Below are positions 26,949-35,102 of a stretch of DNA of 64,000 nucleotides, piece after piece. Source of the stretch: Lachnospiraceae bacterium UBA3310 (lineage in GTDB: Bacteria > Bacillota > Clostridia > Lachnospirales > Lachnospiraceae); the NCBI GenBank assembly GCA_002361355.1, contig DESQ01000030.1, positions 1 to 64,000 on the forward strand, in the 5' to 3' direction. The notes under the pieces are model-generated. The model was not told the origin of the DNA, made no database searches, and saw only the letters and a list, made by a program, of their open reading frames with translations. The position numbers and the translations under genes are program-made. Position 1 is the stretch's first letter. Every line of letters starts with the position of its first letter.

Positions 26949-28226
26949 TTATGTTTCGTCGGCGGTATCCTCCAATGCAGCCTGAAAAGGGGTATCCGTG
27001 TCCGTTAATTCCTCTACGCCGCGAAGCGTCCGGTTGATTGCCCGTGTACGCTTGCCGACAATGTCGGAGAGTGTCTTATCGGCAGTCTGAATCTGCTTTT
27101 GCGCCTTATCAAGCATATCGCCGAATTTAATAAATTCCGACTTCACGGCACGGAGCGTATCCCATACTTCCTGCGACCGCTGTTCGATGGCAAGCGTCTT
27201 AAAGCCCATTTGCAGGGAGGAAAGAAACGCCGAGAGCGTAGTCGCGCCGACCGCCGTAATTTTGTATTTATCCCTAAGCTCCTCGAACAAAGCCGAATTT
27301 TGAACGACTTCCGCGTACAGGCCCTCCGTGGGTAAAAACATCAGCGCAAAATCGGTGGTCTTCGGAGGTACGATATATTTGTCATGAATCTCCTTGGCAA
27401 AAGCGCGGATTTTCAGGGCAAGGGAATGGCGCGCCTCGTCGATTGCCTGTTTATCCTCCGCGTCGATCAGCCGGTTGTAGTCCTCGATGGGGAACTTGCT
27501 GTCGATCGGTAAAAGCAAGGGGGTATCCCCGCTGCCGGGGAGCTTGATGGCAAACTCTACGCGCTTGCCGTCTGCGATTTCCACATTGGTTTCATACTGC
27601 GTCGGCGCAAGAATGTCGGAGAGCAGCATTTCAAGGCGGATCTCGCCGTATGTGCCGCGTTCCTTTACATTAGTGAGGGCATTTTTCAGCGACTTTGCAT
27701 CGGCGGCGAGCGCTTTCATTTCACCAAGTCCCTGTCCCACGCTCTCAAGTTGTTTGCTGACCAGTTCAAAAGACTTTGCAAGACGGGTTTCCAGTGTCTT
27801 CTGTAATTTTTCATCCACCACGCCCTGTATTTGCTCAAGCCTCTTTTCGTTGCTTTCCTGTAAGGCTTTCATTTTGTTCTCGAGGGTCGTGTTGATTTTT
27901 TCAATATTTTCCGTATTGGCGCGCTGAATGGAAGAAAGGCGGTTGTCGACCTGCTCGCCGAAGGTATGGAGCTGTTGGTTGACTTCGCTGCGGTTTGACG
28001 ACAGGGTATCCTGAATGCTCTTCTGTATCAAGCCAAAACGTTCGAACTGTTCTGTCGCACCGTTTGCAATCTGCTTTTGTACATCGCTTCGCTGCTCCTC
28101 GGCGTTTCGCTTTAACAGGGACGTTATCTCTTCGGTGTTGGTTTTTTTGCGATCCAAAATCTGTAGCAGAAGGATCACAAAAAGCATAATAACTGTTATA
28201 ATACTTAAAATTTCCGCCAATCCCAT
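26949..28226 (-). CDS. rmuC: RmuC-family DNA recombination protein
   Basis: This 425-residue protein starts with one membrane helix (about residues 5-22). A long coiled coil follows (about 35-170), then the RmuC core with a restriction-endonuclease-like fold (about 190-360). Core family stretches are GTYGEIRLEMLLSDIL, PIDSKFPIEDYNRL and FLPTEGLYAEV. E. coli RmuC limits inversion between short repeats and is thought to be a nuclease. It is transcribed alone from its own promoter on the reverse strand. Confidence 0.9.
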   Translation of the reverse strand: MGLAEILSIITVIMLFVILLLQILDRKKTNTEEITSLLKRNAEEQRSDVQKQIANGATEQFERFGLIQKSIQDTLSSNRSEVNQQLHTFGEQVDNRLSSIQRANTENIEKINTTLENKMKALQESNEKRLEQIQGVVDEKLQKTLETRLAKSFELVSKQLESVGQGLGEMKALAADAKSLKNALTNVKERGTYGEIRLEMLLSDILAPTQYETNVEIADGKRVEFAIKLPGSGDTPLLLPIDSKFPIEDYNRLIDAEDKQAIDEARHSLALKIRAFAKEIHDKYIVPPKTTDFALMFLPTEGLYAEVVQNSALFEELRDKYKITAVGATTLSAFLSSLQMGFKTLAIEQRSQEVWDTLRAVKSEFIKFGDMLDKAQKQIQTADKTLSDIVGKRTRAINRTLRGVEELTDTDTPFQAALEDTADET

Positions 28227-28257
28227 TGTTATTTCTCCCCTTTCTGTCTAAAATGTT

Positions 28258-28286
28258 ATTATACTATGAGTGATGTCATATTTCAA
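28258..28286 (-). promoter_or_regulatory. promoter of rmuC (reverse strand)
   Basis: On the reverse strand TTGAAA (28286-28281) and a perfect TATAAT (28263-28258) are separated by 17 nt, about 30 nt before the rmuC start codon. Confidence 0.7.
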
Positions 28287-28337
28287 ATCATGGGGAAAGG
28301 AAAAGGTTTTCGGGATGAATTTCCTACGTGGCCGGAT

Positions 28338-28366
28338 TTGCCTTTCGGCGGTATTTGTGCTAAGAT
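28338..28366 (+). promoter_or_regulatory. promoter of the sufC-like operon
   Basis: TTGCCT (28338-28343) and TAAGAT (28361-28366) are separated by 17 nt, about 55 nt before the sufC-like start. Confidence 0.55.
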
Positions 28367-28426
28367 AATCTACTAAGGATCTTTTCGGATAAAGTAACCG
28401 GAAATGTCCTGTACAGTTGGAGGTTT

Positions 28427-29158
28427 ATGATGCTGGAGCTTAGAAACATCTCTTTTCAGGCGGAGAATGAGGACAACGGAAAAGAGATAGAAATATTAAG
28501 GAATATTAATCTGACGATAGAGGATCAGTTTGTGGCGGTCACAGGGCCGAACGGGAGCGGGAAATCCACGCTTGCAAAGATTGTGGCGGGTATTCTCACC
28601 CCGACGGAAGGACGGATTTTCCTGGATGGTGTCGATATCACGGACAAATCCATTACGGAGCGGGCAAAACTTGGAATCGGGTTTGCTTTCCAACAGCCGG
28701 TTCGGTTTAAAGGAATTACGGTGAAAGACCTTCTTTCCATCGCGGCGGGAAAGGATACGGACATTTCGGAGATCTGTGCCATGCTCTCCGAGGTGGGTCT
28801 CTGTGCAAGAGATTATGTAAACCGTGAAATCAATGCAAGTCTCTCAGGCGGAGAACTGAAACGTATTGAAATTGCAATGATCATGGCGCGCAAGAGCCGG
28901 CTTGCTATCTTTGACGAGCCGGAGGCGGGGATTGATCTGTGGAGCTTTCAGAGCCTGATTCGTGTTTTTGAAAAAATGCACGAAGAGACGAAAGGAACGA
29001 TTCTGATCATTTCCCATCAGGAGAGAATCTTGAATATTGCGGATCAGATTGTGCTTCTTTCGGACGGCAGGATTGAAAAAGTGGGCAGCAGGGAAGAAAT
29101 TATGCCTGATCTTTTGGGAGCAGGGCAGCCCTGTAAAACTTTAGCTGATAAACTATAA
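28427..29158 (+). CDS. SufC-like Fe-S assembly ATPase
   Basis: This 243-residue ABC ATPase is of the SufC type. Walker A is GPNGSGKST, the Q-loop region reads FAFQQPVRF, the signature is LSGGELKRIEIAMI and Walker B is LAIFDEPEAGIDLWS, a form found in SufC rather than in importers. There is no permease nearby; the partner is the SufB/D-like protein encoded next. Together they match the two-gene minimal SUF-like scaffold described in archaea and anaerobic bacteria. SufS, SufU and SufD are not in this window. Confidence 0.85.
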   Translation: MMLELRNISFQAENEDNGKEIEILRNINLTIEDQFVAVTGPNGSGKSTLAKIVAGILTPTEGRIFLDGVDITDKSITERAKLGIGFAFQQPVRFKGITVKDLLSIAAGKDTDISEICAMLSEVGLCARDYVNREINASLSGGELKRIEIAMIMARKSRLAIFDEPEAGIDLWSFQSLIRVFEKMHEETKGTILIISHQERILNIADQIVLLSDGRIEKVGSREEIMPDLLGAGQPCKTLADKL

Positions 29159-29160
29159 CA

Positions 29161-29226
29161 ACGTGAGAAGAACTTCTAATCACTCGCAGCATGGGCTGCT
29201 TCGCGAAGAAGTTCTAAGTCTCACGT
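29161..29226. repeat. 66-nt nested-hairpin element, copy A
   Basis: Layout from outside in: 8-nt arms acgtgaga / tctcacgt, 9-nt arms agaacttct / agaagttct, and a central 5-bp hairpin gcagc / gctgc with a 4-nt loop. Linkers are 8, 7 and 3 nt. It begins 2 nt after the sufC-like stop codon. A second, shorter inverted repeat (gagaatgc / gcattctc) follows at about 29227-29254, before the next ribosome site. Copy B at 46451-46516 has identical segment lengths. Confidence 0.75.
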
Positions 29227-29272
29227 GAGAGAATGCCTGAAATGCGGCATTCTCTGTCAGGGAGGATAAATT

Positions 29273-30190
29273 ATGGACGCAATACAACGGGAACTGCTGG
29301 ATCAGGTGGCAGGCCTGCATGAAGTGCCGGAAGGCGCTTACAATATCCGTGCCAACGGCGAGCTGGCGGGAAGAAATACGACGGCAAATATTGACATTAT
29401 TACGAAAGAAGACCGTTCGGGCATTGATATCCGAATCAAGCCGGGGACGAAGTCGGAGAGCGTTCATATTCCTGTGGTTTTAAGCAAGAGCGGCCTTAAG
29501 GAAAGCGTGTACAACGATTTCTTTGTGGGAGAGGACAGCGATGTCACGATCATAGCCGGCTGCGGTATTCATAACAGCGGGTCAGACGTTTCGTCACATT
29601 CCGGTATTCACCGTTTTTTTGTAGAAAAAAACGCGAAGGTGAGATATGTGGAAAAACATTATGGCTCCGGAGATGGCAGCGGGGAGAGAATTATGAATCC
29701 AACCACGGAAATTCATCTTGCCGAGGGCGCTGCGCTTGAGATGGAGACGGTGCAGATCAAGGGCATTGATTCCACAGTCCGGACGACAAACGCGCAGGTG
29801 GCGCAGGGTGCCAGCCTGGTGATCCGGGAAAAGATCATGACCCACGGGAAACAGCATGCGGAGACAGATTTTAAGGTGGACATGGCGGGGGCGGATTCCT
29901 CCGTGAATCTGATTTCGAGATCGGTCGCGAAGGGACATTCCAGTCAGGTATTCAGAAGCCGCATTGTGGGTAATGCAAGCTGCCATGGACACAGCGAATG
30001 TGATGCTATCATTATGGATGAGGCCAGTGTCAGCGCAATTCCGGAACTGACAGCCAATGACATTGACGCAAATTTGATTCATGAGGCGGCGATCGGCAAG
30101 ATCGCGGGAGAACAGTTGATTAAGCTCATGACGCTGGGCCTTACGGAGAAGGAAGCGGAAGAGCAGATAGTGAACGGATTTTTAAAATGA
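29273..30190 (+). CDS. SufB/SufD-like Fe-S scaffold protein
   Basis: This 305-residue protein shows the right-handed beta-helix core typical of SufB/SufD: repeated short strands, with a C-terminal segment GHSECDAIIMDEASVSAIPEL that fits the SufB core. At 305 residues it is much shorter than SufB (about 465) and lacks the usual N-terminal region, as in the minimal SufCB-type system. With the SufC-like ATPase it should form the scaffold on which Fe-S clusters are built. CAGGGAGG precedes the ATG. Its stop overlaps the next start (ATGA). Confidence 0.83.
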   Translation: MDAIQRELLDQVAGLHEVPEGAYNIRANGELAGRNTTANIDIITKEDRSGIDIRIKPGTKSESVHIPVVLSKSGLKESVYNDFFVGEDSDVTIIAGCGIHNSGSDVSSHSGIHRFFVEKNAKVRYVEKHYGSGDGSGERIMNPTTEIHLAEGAALEMETVQIKGIDSTVRTTNAQVAQGASLVIREKIMTHGKQHAETDFKVDMAGADSSVNLISRSVAKGHSSQVFRSRIVGNASCHGHSECDAIIMDEASVSAIPELTANDIDANLIHEAAIGKIAGEQLIKLMTLGLTEKEAEEQIVNGFLK

Positions 30191-31719
30191 GAAAATTTTT
30201 GCAATATGCATTAAACCGAGTGGTCATCACGGCGATCATCGTTCTTATTCAGGTGGGATTTTTCCTGCTGGAGATTTTCAAATGGGGCAGTTACTATGTG
30301 GGAATTGCGTTTATACTGCGTTTTTTGAGTTTTTGCGCCGTGATTTATATCATATGGCGGCCCAATAATCCGGCGGTAAAGCTGGCATGGGTGGTGCCGA
30401 TTCTCACGTTTCCGCTTTTTGGAGGGGTGATGTATCTGTTCTTTGGACATGTTATCGTGCCGAAAAAACTGCGGGACAGTGTGGAGCGGACAAATGTGCA
30501 GGTGCAGGAAATTCTGATGCAGGATGAGACGGTGCAGAGGGCGTTGGAAGAGAAGGATCGGGCGGTTGCCAATCAGAGCAGATATTTGACGGCTTATGCG
30601 GCGTCGCCGGTGTGGGATCATACAGCAACCACTTACTACTCTGAGGGCCTGCCTTATTGGGAGGCGCTTCTTGCCGATCTTGAGAAAGCAGAGCACTTTG
30701 TTTTTCTGGAATATTTTATTCTTGCAGAGGGCAGGATGTGGAATGCCGTGCTTGAAATTCTGGAGCGCAAGGTGAAAGAGGGCGTTGAGGTGCGGCTGAT
30801 CTACGATGATGTGGGCAGCGTTTTCCTTCTCCCGAAAAAATATAACGAGATCATTGAAAAAAAAGGGATCAAATGTGTGGCCTTTAACAGGCTTGTTCCA
30901 TTTATGTCCCTTGTGCTCAACAACAGGGATCACAGAAAGATTGTGGTGATTGACGGTAAGATCGGCTATACCGGCGGCATCAATATGGCGGACGAGTATA
31001 TCAATTACAAACATCCCCACGGGGATCACTGGAAGGACGCCGGTATCCGGATTGAGGGAGAGGCTGTCTGGAACTTTACGGTGATGTTTTTGCAGATGTG
31101 GAATATGTCCCGCTATACCAAGGAAGACTATAACAGGTACCGGCATCATTTTGAAAAGAAGCTTCCGGAAAATGGCTACGTGCAGCCATACATGGACACG
31201 CCCTTTGACGATGAGATCACGGGGGAGAACGTCTATCTGAATATACTGGGAAACGCAAAGAAGTATGTGTATATTTACACACCCTATCTGGTTACGGATA
31301 ATGAGATGATCACAGCGATGAAGCTGGCGGCGAAAAGGGGTGTGGATGTGCGGATCGTCACGCCCGGTGTGCCGGACAAAAAGTTTGTGTACTGGCTGAC
31401 ACAGTCGAATTATCAGAACCTGATTCAGGCGGGGGTCGGCATTTATCAGTATACACCCGGTTTTATCCACTCCAAATGTGTGCTCTGTGATGATGAGCTG
31501 GCGACGGTTGGCACGATCAACTTTGATTACAGAAGCTTTTACCATCATTTTGAGTGCGGCGTGTTCCTGTATCAGGCGGATGCCGTGGCGGCGTTAAAGA
31601 AAGATATGGAGGATACGTTTGCTGTTTCGGAGCAGATTACGCTGGAATGGTGTAAAGAAAAGTTTGTAAAGACTAATATTATTGGCCCGGTTTTAAAACT
31701 CTTTTCACCGTTATTGTAA
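30187..31719 (+). CDS. cls: cardiolipin synthase
   Basis: This 510-residue membrane enzyme joins two phosphatidylglycerol molecules into cardiolipin. Two N-terminal helices (about 10-30 and 37-58) anchor it, with a third hydrophobic stretch near 68-88. Two phospholipase-D HKD motifs are present: HRKIVVIDGKIGYTGG and HSKCVLCDDELATVG. The length is typical for Firmicutes Cls. Its start overlaps the SufB-like stop by 4 nt, so lipid and Fe-S genes are read together here. Confidence 0.93.
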   Translation: MRKFLQYALNRVVITAIIVLIQVGFFLLEIFKWGSYYVGIAFILRFLSFCAVIYIIWRPNNPAVKLAWVVPILTFPLFGGVMYLFFGHVIVPKKLRDSVERTNVQVQEILMQDETVQRALEEKDRAVANQSRYLTAYAASPVWDHTATTYYSEGLPYWEALLADLEKAEHFVFLEYFILAEGRMWNAVLEILERKVKEGVEVRLIYDDVGSVFLLPKKYNEIIEKKGIKCVAFNRLVPFMSLVLNNRDHRKIVVIDGKIGYTGGINMADEYINYKHPHGDHWKDAGIRIEGEAVWNFTVMFLQMWNMSRYTKEDYNRYRHHFEKKLPENGYVQPYMDTPFDDEITGENVYLNILGNAKKYVYIYTPYLVTDNEMITAMKLAAKRGVDVRIVTPGVPDKKFVYWLTQSNYQNLIQAGVGIYQYTPGFIHSKCVLCDDELATVGTINFDYRSFYHHFECGVFLYQADAVAALKKDMEDTFAVSEQITLEWCKEKFVKTNIIGPVLKLFSPLL

Positions 31720-31754
31720 GGGAAAGAGACGGTATTCTTTGAACGGAGGAAATT

Positions 31755-32471
31755 ATGATACGTTTTATCAAGGTGATCCTGTGGAATCTGCCGAGAATCT
31801 ACATGGTTCCCAAAATGGCATATAAGGCGAGGCATGTGGAACGCTATGGCGAGGAAGCGCGCTATGCCTACGCCAGGCTGGCGATCAGGCGAATGATGCG
31901 GGCCGGGCATATTACAACGAAAAAATATGGCGTGGAAAATCTGCCGGGAGAGGGCGGGTATATTATGGCGCCGAACCATCAGGGGAAATATGATGCGCTG
32001 GGAATCATGATATCCCATGACGCGCCCTGTTCGGTGGTAATCGACGATGCAAAATCCCATGGTTTTCTGGTCAAGCAGTTCATTGATCTTGTCCAGGGAA
32101 AACGCCTGAAAAAAGACGATACCAGACAGTCCATAGGGGTCATAAAAGAAGTGGCGGAGGATACAAAAAAGGGAAGGCGCTTTATTATATTTCCGGAGGG
32201 CGGATACTATCATAATCACAATACGGTAGGAGAATTTAAGCCCGGATGCTTTAAGAGCGCCGTGAAGGCGAGAGTGCCGATTGTGCCGGTGGCGCTGATT
32301 GATTCCTATCGGGTGTTTGAAGAGTGGACATTGAGAAAGGTGGAGACACAGGTTCACTTTTTGAAGGCAATCCCATATGAGGAATACAAGGGTATGACTA
32401 CGACGGAGATTGCCGAGATGGTGAGAGACAGGATTGTAAACCGGATCAGCGAAGTGCTGAGTCCGGCCTGA
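31755..32471 (+). CDS. plsC: 1-acyl-glycerol-3-phosphate acyltransferase family protein
   Basis: This 238-residue acyltransferase has the catalytic H-x4-D motif at His75 and Asp80 (NHQGKYD), then FPEGG as the substrate motif in place of FPEGTR. It probably acylates lysophosphatidic acid at the membrane face. The EGG instead of EGT makes the acceptor less certain. It lies 35 nt behind cls in the same direction, forming a phospholipid pair. Only 8 nt separate its stop from the convergent tmcAL. Confidence 0.82.
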   Translation: MIRFIKVILWNLPRIYMVPKMAYKARHVERYGEEARYAYARLAIRRMMRAGHITTKKYGVENLPGEGGYIMAPNHQGKYDALGIMISHDAPCSVVIDDAKSHGFLVKQFIDLVQGKRLKKDDTRQSIGVIKEVAEDTKKGRRFIIFPEGGYYHNHNTVGEFKPGCFKSAVKARVPIVPVALIDSYRVFEEWTLRKVETQVHFLKAIPYEEYKGMTTTEIAEMVRDRIVNRISEVLSPA

Positions 32472-32479
32472 CAGGGGCG

Positions 32480-33727
32480 TTACATTTTAATGATGGGCTT
32501 TTTGTATTCGTTGATCTCAGAAGAGGGATCCCCGTCGGGGAATTTATGACGGATAACACTCTGGTAGATATGGCTTGCATAGACATCCTTTTCCAGCATG
32601 GAAAGGCCTGTCGGTGCAAGCTGTTTTTCTGCATCCGCAAGTTTTGAAAGAAGCGGAACGGAAGCGTTTTTCTTGAGGGCGGTCAGGAGAGGGGACGCGC
32701 TCTCGCGAAAACCAAGCATGCGGGCATAGAAAATTTCTCCTTCCTGTATATAACGGAGAAAGTCTTCCTGCCGGATATCCAGTAAAATATGAAAAAGGCT
32801 GCGGGATATCCTGACATAGGTTCTGTTTTTTGATTTTAACTGGTCGCAGAAAGAGCGGAAATCCCGGTATCCGGGTAAAAACTTGAGAATACGGTCAGAC
32901 AGCTCTTTGTCGATATCATGGTAGTTTGTAAAACCGGAAACTGCTCCGCGAAGCAGACTATAATGCACCAATAACGAAAAATCATCCTCAAAGATCGGAA
33001 AGGTTTTCCGGTAGTCATTTGTCGCCAGTTTTTGGACGCAGGAGGGCACTTGTTTTGCGACGATGTTAGAAACTTCCGGCTGTCTCAGGGAATCGCGGAT
33101 TGCCCTGGCAGAACAGAAACTGGTCTCCAGGCTGTCGTCATGGTAGGAGGCACCGGTTCGCATAACGGTACAGGGCACAATCCTGCTTTTCCGTGAGAGA
33201 AGCGCCTTGCAGTATTCAATGGCCAGAATGTTATTGGGGCTTGTAAGAATGTTGGTATGCGCCGTCAGGTAGGGAGCGGATGCTTCCAGAGCAACATTCC
33301 TTGCCAATGGATAGGTGTGTCCCGCGCGAAGCTCTCTGGCGAGGGTCTCCTTGAAGACAGGAGTCTCGTTGCGCAGTTCTTTTGCAAAATTCATGAGCAG
33401 GTCAATATCGCCGCATTCGCTGCCAAAGCAGAGAAAATCGACAATCCCCAACAGGTCGAGGAGCGTCACGGCGCCGTGGGCAAAATATTCGGCGCTGCCA
33501 AGGGAATAGCAGACGGGCAGTTCAATCACAAGATCTGCGCCGCCGGCCAGAGCAGATACCGTCCTCAGATGTTTGCCCATCATGGCAGGAGCACCGCGCT
33601 GCACATAGTCGCCGCTCATGATGACGACACAGTAGTCCGCGCCTGTGAGTTCCCTTGCCTTTTGGATATGATAGGCATGTCCGTTATGAAAGGGATTGTA
33701 TTCCGCAATAATACCGACCGTTTTCAT
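32480..33727 (-). CDS. tmcAL: tRNA(Met) cytidine acetate ligase
   Basis: This 415-residue nucleotidyltransferase-fold enzyme is of the YlbM family. In Bacillus subtilis it activates acetate with ATP and makes N4-acetylcytidine at the wobble base of elongator tRNA-Met. The N-terminal VGIIAEYNPFHNGHAYH holds the HxGH nucleotide motif, followed by VIMSGDYVQRGAPA. An AGGAGAAAGG site supports ATG at 33727 rather than one 45 nt upstream. It diverges from pta-ackA, which make and use acetyl phosphate and acetate. Confidence 0.9.
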   Translation of the reverse strand: MKTVGIIAEYNPFHNGHAYHIQKARELTGADYCVVIMSGDYVQRGAPAMMGKHLRTVSALAGGADLVIELPVCYSLGSAEYFAHGAVTLLDLLGIVDFLCFGSECGDIDLLMNFAKELRNETPVFKETLARELRAGHTYPLARNVALEASAPYLTAHTNILTSPNNILAIEYCKALLSRKSRIVPCTVMRTGASYHDDSLETSFCSARAIRDSLRQPEVSNIVAKQVPSCVQKLATNDYRKTFPIFEDDFSLLVHYSLLRGAVSGFTNYHDIDKELSDRILKFLPGYRDFRSFCDQLKSKNRTYVRISRSLFHILLDIRQEDFLRYIQEGEIFYARMLGFRESASPLLTALKKNASVPLLSKLADAEKQLAPTGLSMLEKDVYASHIYQSVIRHKFPDGDPSSEINEYKKPIIKM

Positions 33728-33826
33728 GGCTGATTCCTTTCTCCTGAAATAATACTGTAACCAGTTTATCACAAGGCGGTGGATTTGTATTGTTTTTTAT
33801 GAAAAACAGATCAAAAATCCGTGCTT

Positions 33827-33856
33827 TTGATGTAGCGTTTGTATTTGCGATATTAT
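33827..33856 (+). promoter_or_regulatory. possible promoter of pta
   Basis: TTGATG (33827-33832) and TATTAT (33851-33856) are separated by 18 nt. An overlapping TATAAT occurs at 33856-33861 without a good -35. Confidence 0.45.
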
Positions 33857-33893
33857 ATAATAGATGTAAATTTATGTTTAGGAGGGTATAGCT

Positions 33894-34895
33894 ATGTCTT
33901 ATATTGATCTGATGAAAGAGAAGGCCAGAAGCGACAAGAAGACGATTGTTCTGCCGGAGACAAACGATAAGAGAACACTGATTGCGGCGGCAAACATTTT
34001 AAAAGAGGGGATCGCCAATATTATCATGGTTGGAAACGAGGAGAAGATTATGGATGGCGCCGGCTGGCTTGAGGTGGAACTGGACGGGGTACAGATTATT
34101 GATCCGGAGAAAACGGAAAAGATGGACGAGTATGTGGAACTTCTCTTTGAGACCAGAAAAAACAAGGGAATGACGCCGGAGAAGGCGAGGGAGATCCTGC
34201 TGAAAGATAACCTGACTTTTGGGGTGGTGATGGTAAAGGCAAACGACGCCGACGGTATGGTGGCGGGGGCATGTCACGCGACGGCAGACACGCTGCGCCC
34301 GGCACTGCAGATTTTGAAGACGGCGCCCGGCGTGAAGCTGGTGTCGGGCTTTTTTATTTTGGATGTGCCGGACTGCGAGTATGGGGAGAATGGTACTTTC
34401 CTGTTTGCAGACTGCGGCCTGAATCAGGATCCCACAGCGGAAGAACTGGCGGTCATCGCGGATACTTCCGCGAAGAGTTTTAAGAGCCTGGTGGGTGCGA
34501 AACCGATTATCGCCATGCTGTCCCACTCTACCAAGGGAAGCGCCAAGCATCCGCTGGTGGACAAGATGGTGGAAGCGACGCGGATTGCCCACGAACAGTA
34601 TCCCGGATTGTGTATCGACGGAGAACTGCAGTCCGACGCGGCGCTGGTGCCCCAGGTGGCGAAGGCCAAAGCGCCAGGCAGTGAGGTGGCGGGCAAGGCT
34701 AACGTGCTGATCTTTCCCAATCTGGACTGTGGCAATATCGGCTATAAGCTGGTGCAGAGGCTTGGAAAGGCGGAGGCTTACGGGCCCATGCTGCAGGGGA
34801 TTGCGAAGCCTGTCAACGACCTATCCCGCGGCTGTTCCTGGCAGGATATTGTGGGCGTGGTAGCATTGACAGCGGTGCAGGCACAACTTGCGTGA
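33894..34895 (+). CDS. pta: phosphate acetyltransferase
   Basis: This 333-residue cytoplasmic enzyme swaps CoA of acetyl-CoA for phosphate to give acetyl phosphate, the first step to acetate and ATP. It corresponds to the short single-domain Pta without the N-terminal regulatory region. Core family segments are TFGVVMVKANDADGMVAGA, MLSHSTKGSA and NVLIFPNLDCGNIGYK. AGGAGGG precedes the ATG. ackA follows after a 207-nt gap that holds an unusual palindromic element, though the two genes are normally adjacent. Confidence 0.96.
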   Translation: MSYIDLMKEKARSDKKTIVLPETNDKRTLIAAANILKEGIANIIMVGNEEKIMDGAGWLEVELDGVQIIDPEKTEKMDEYVELLFETRKNKGMTPEKAREILLKDNLTFGVVMVKANDADGMVAGACHATADTLRPALQILKTAPGVKLVSGFFILDVPDCEYGENGTFLFADCGLNQDPTAEELAVIADTSAKSFKSLVGAKPIIAMLSHSTKGSAKHPLVDKMVEATRIAHEQYPGLCIDGELQSDAALVPQVAKAKAPGSEVAGKANVLIFPNLDCGNIGYKLVQRLGKAEAYGPMLQGIAKPVNDLSRGCSWQDIVGVVALTAVQAQLA

Positions 34896-35026
34896 TAAGC
34901 TGACACGGCGCGCGAGGGTGAAAAGGCACGGATCATATGTATATGAGACCGGGACTTTTTGCACGAGCATGTCGTGTTGCAACACGACTGAGAGAACGAA
35001 GTTCTCGAGGGGCGTGTCAGCTTATC
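34894..35026. other. 133-nt multi-arm palindromic element between pta and ackA
   Basis: A perfect 13-bp closing stem (gataagctgacac at 34894-34906, gtgtcagcttatc at 35014-35026) encloses several hairpins. One is an 18-nt perfect palindrome (34971-34988), another is gagaac / gttctc with a GAA loop (34992-35006). The element begins inside the pta stop codon. A 16-nt sequence, gaaaaggcacggatca, occurs inside it (34920-34935) and again just before ackA (35062-35077). No terminator T-run follows. Confidence 0.7.
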
Positions 35027-35102
35027 CAAAGGAAAACCGAAGGTGTTTCGAGTGGCACTGCGAAAAGGCACGGATCAATATGAAAAGAAAGAAGGTAAAA
35101 CA

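Noticed and set aside
30211..31548. 445-codon open frame opposite the cardiolipin synthase gene
   Set aside because: It mirrors a well-supported gene, has no family motif and is rich in His, Arg and Ile as expected for an antisense frame.
34940..34970. Rho-independent terminator before ackA
   Set aside because: There is a T5 run, but the preceding bases do not form a strong stem ending at it.
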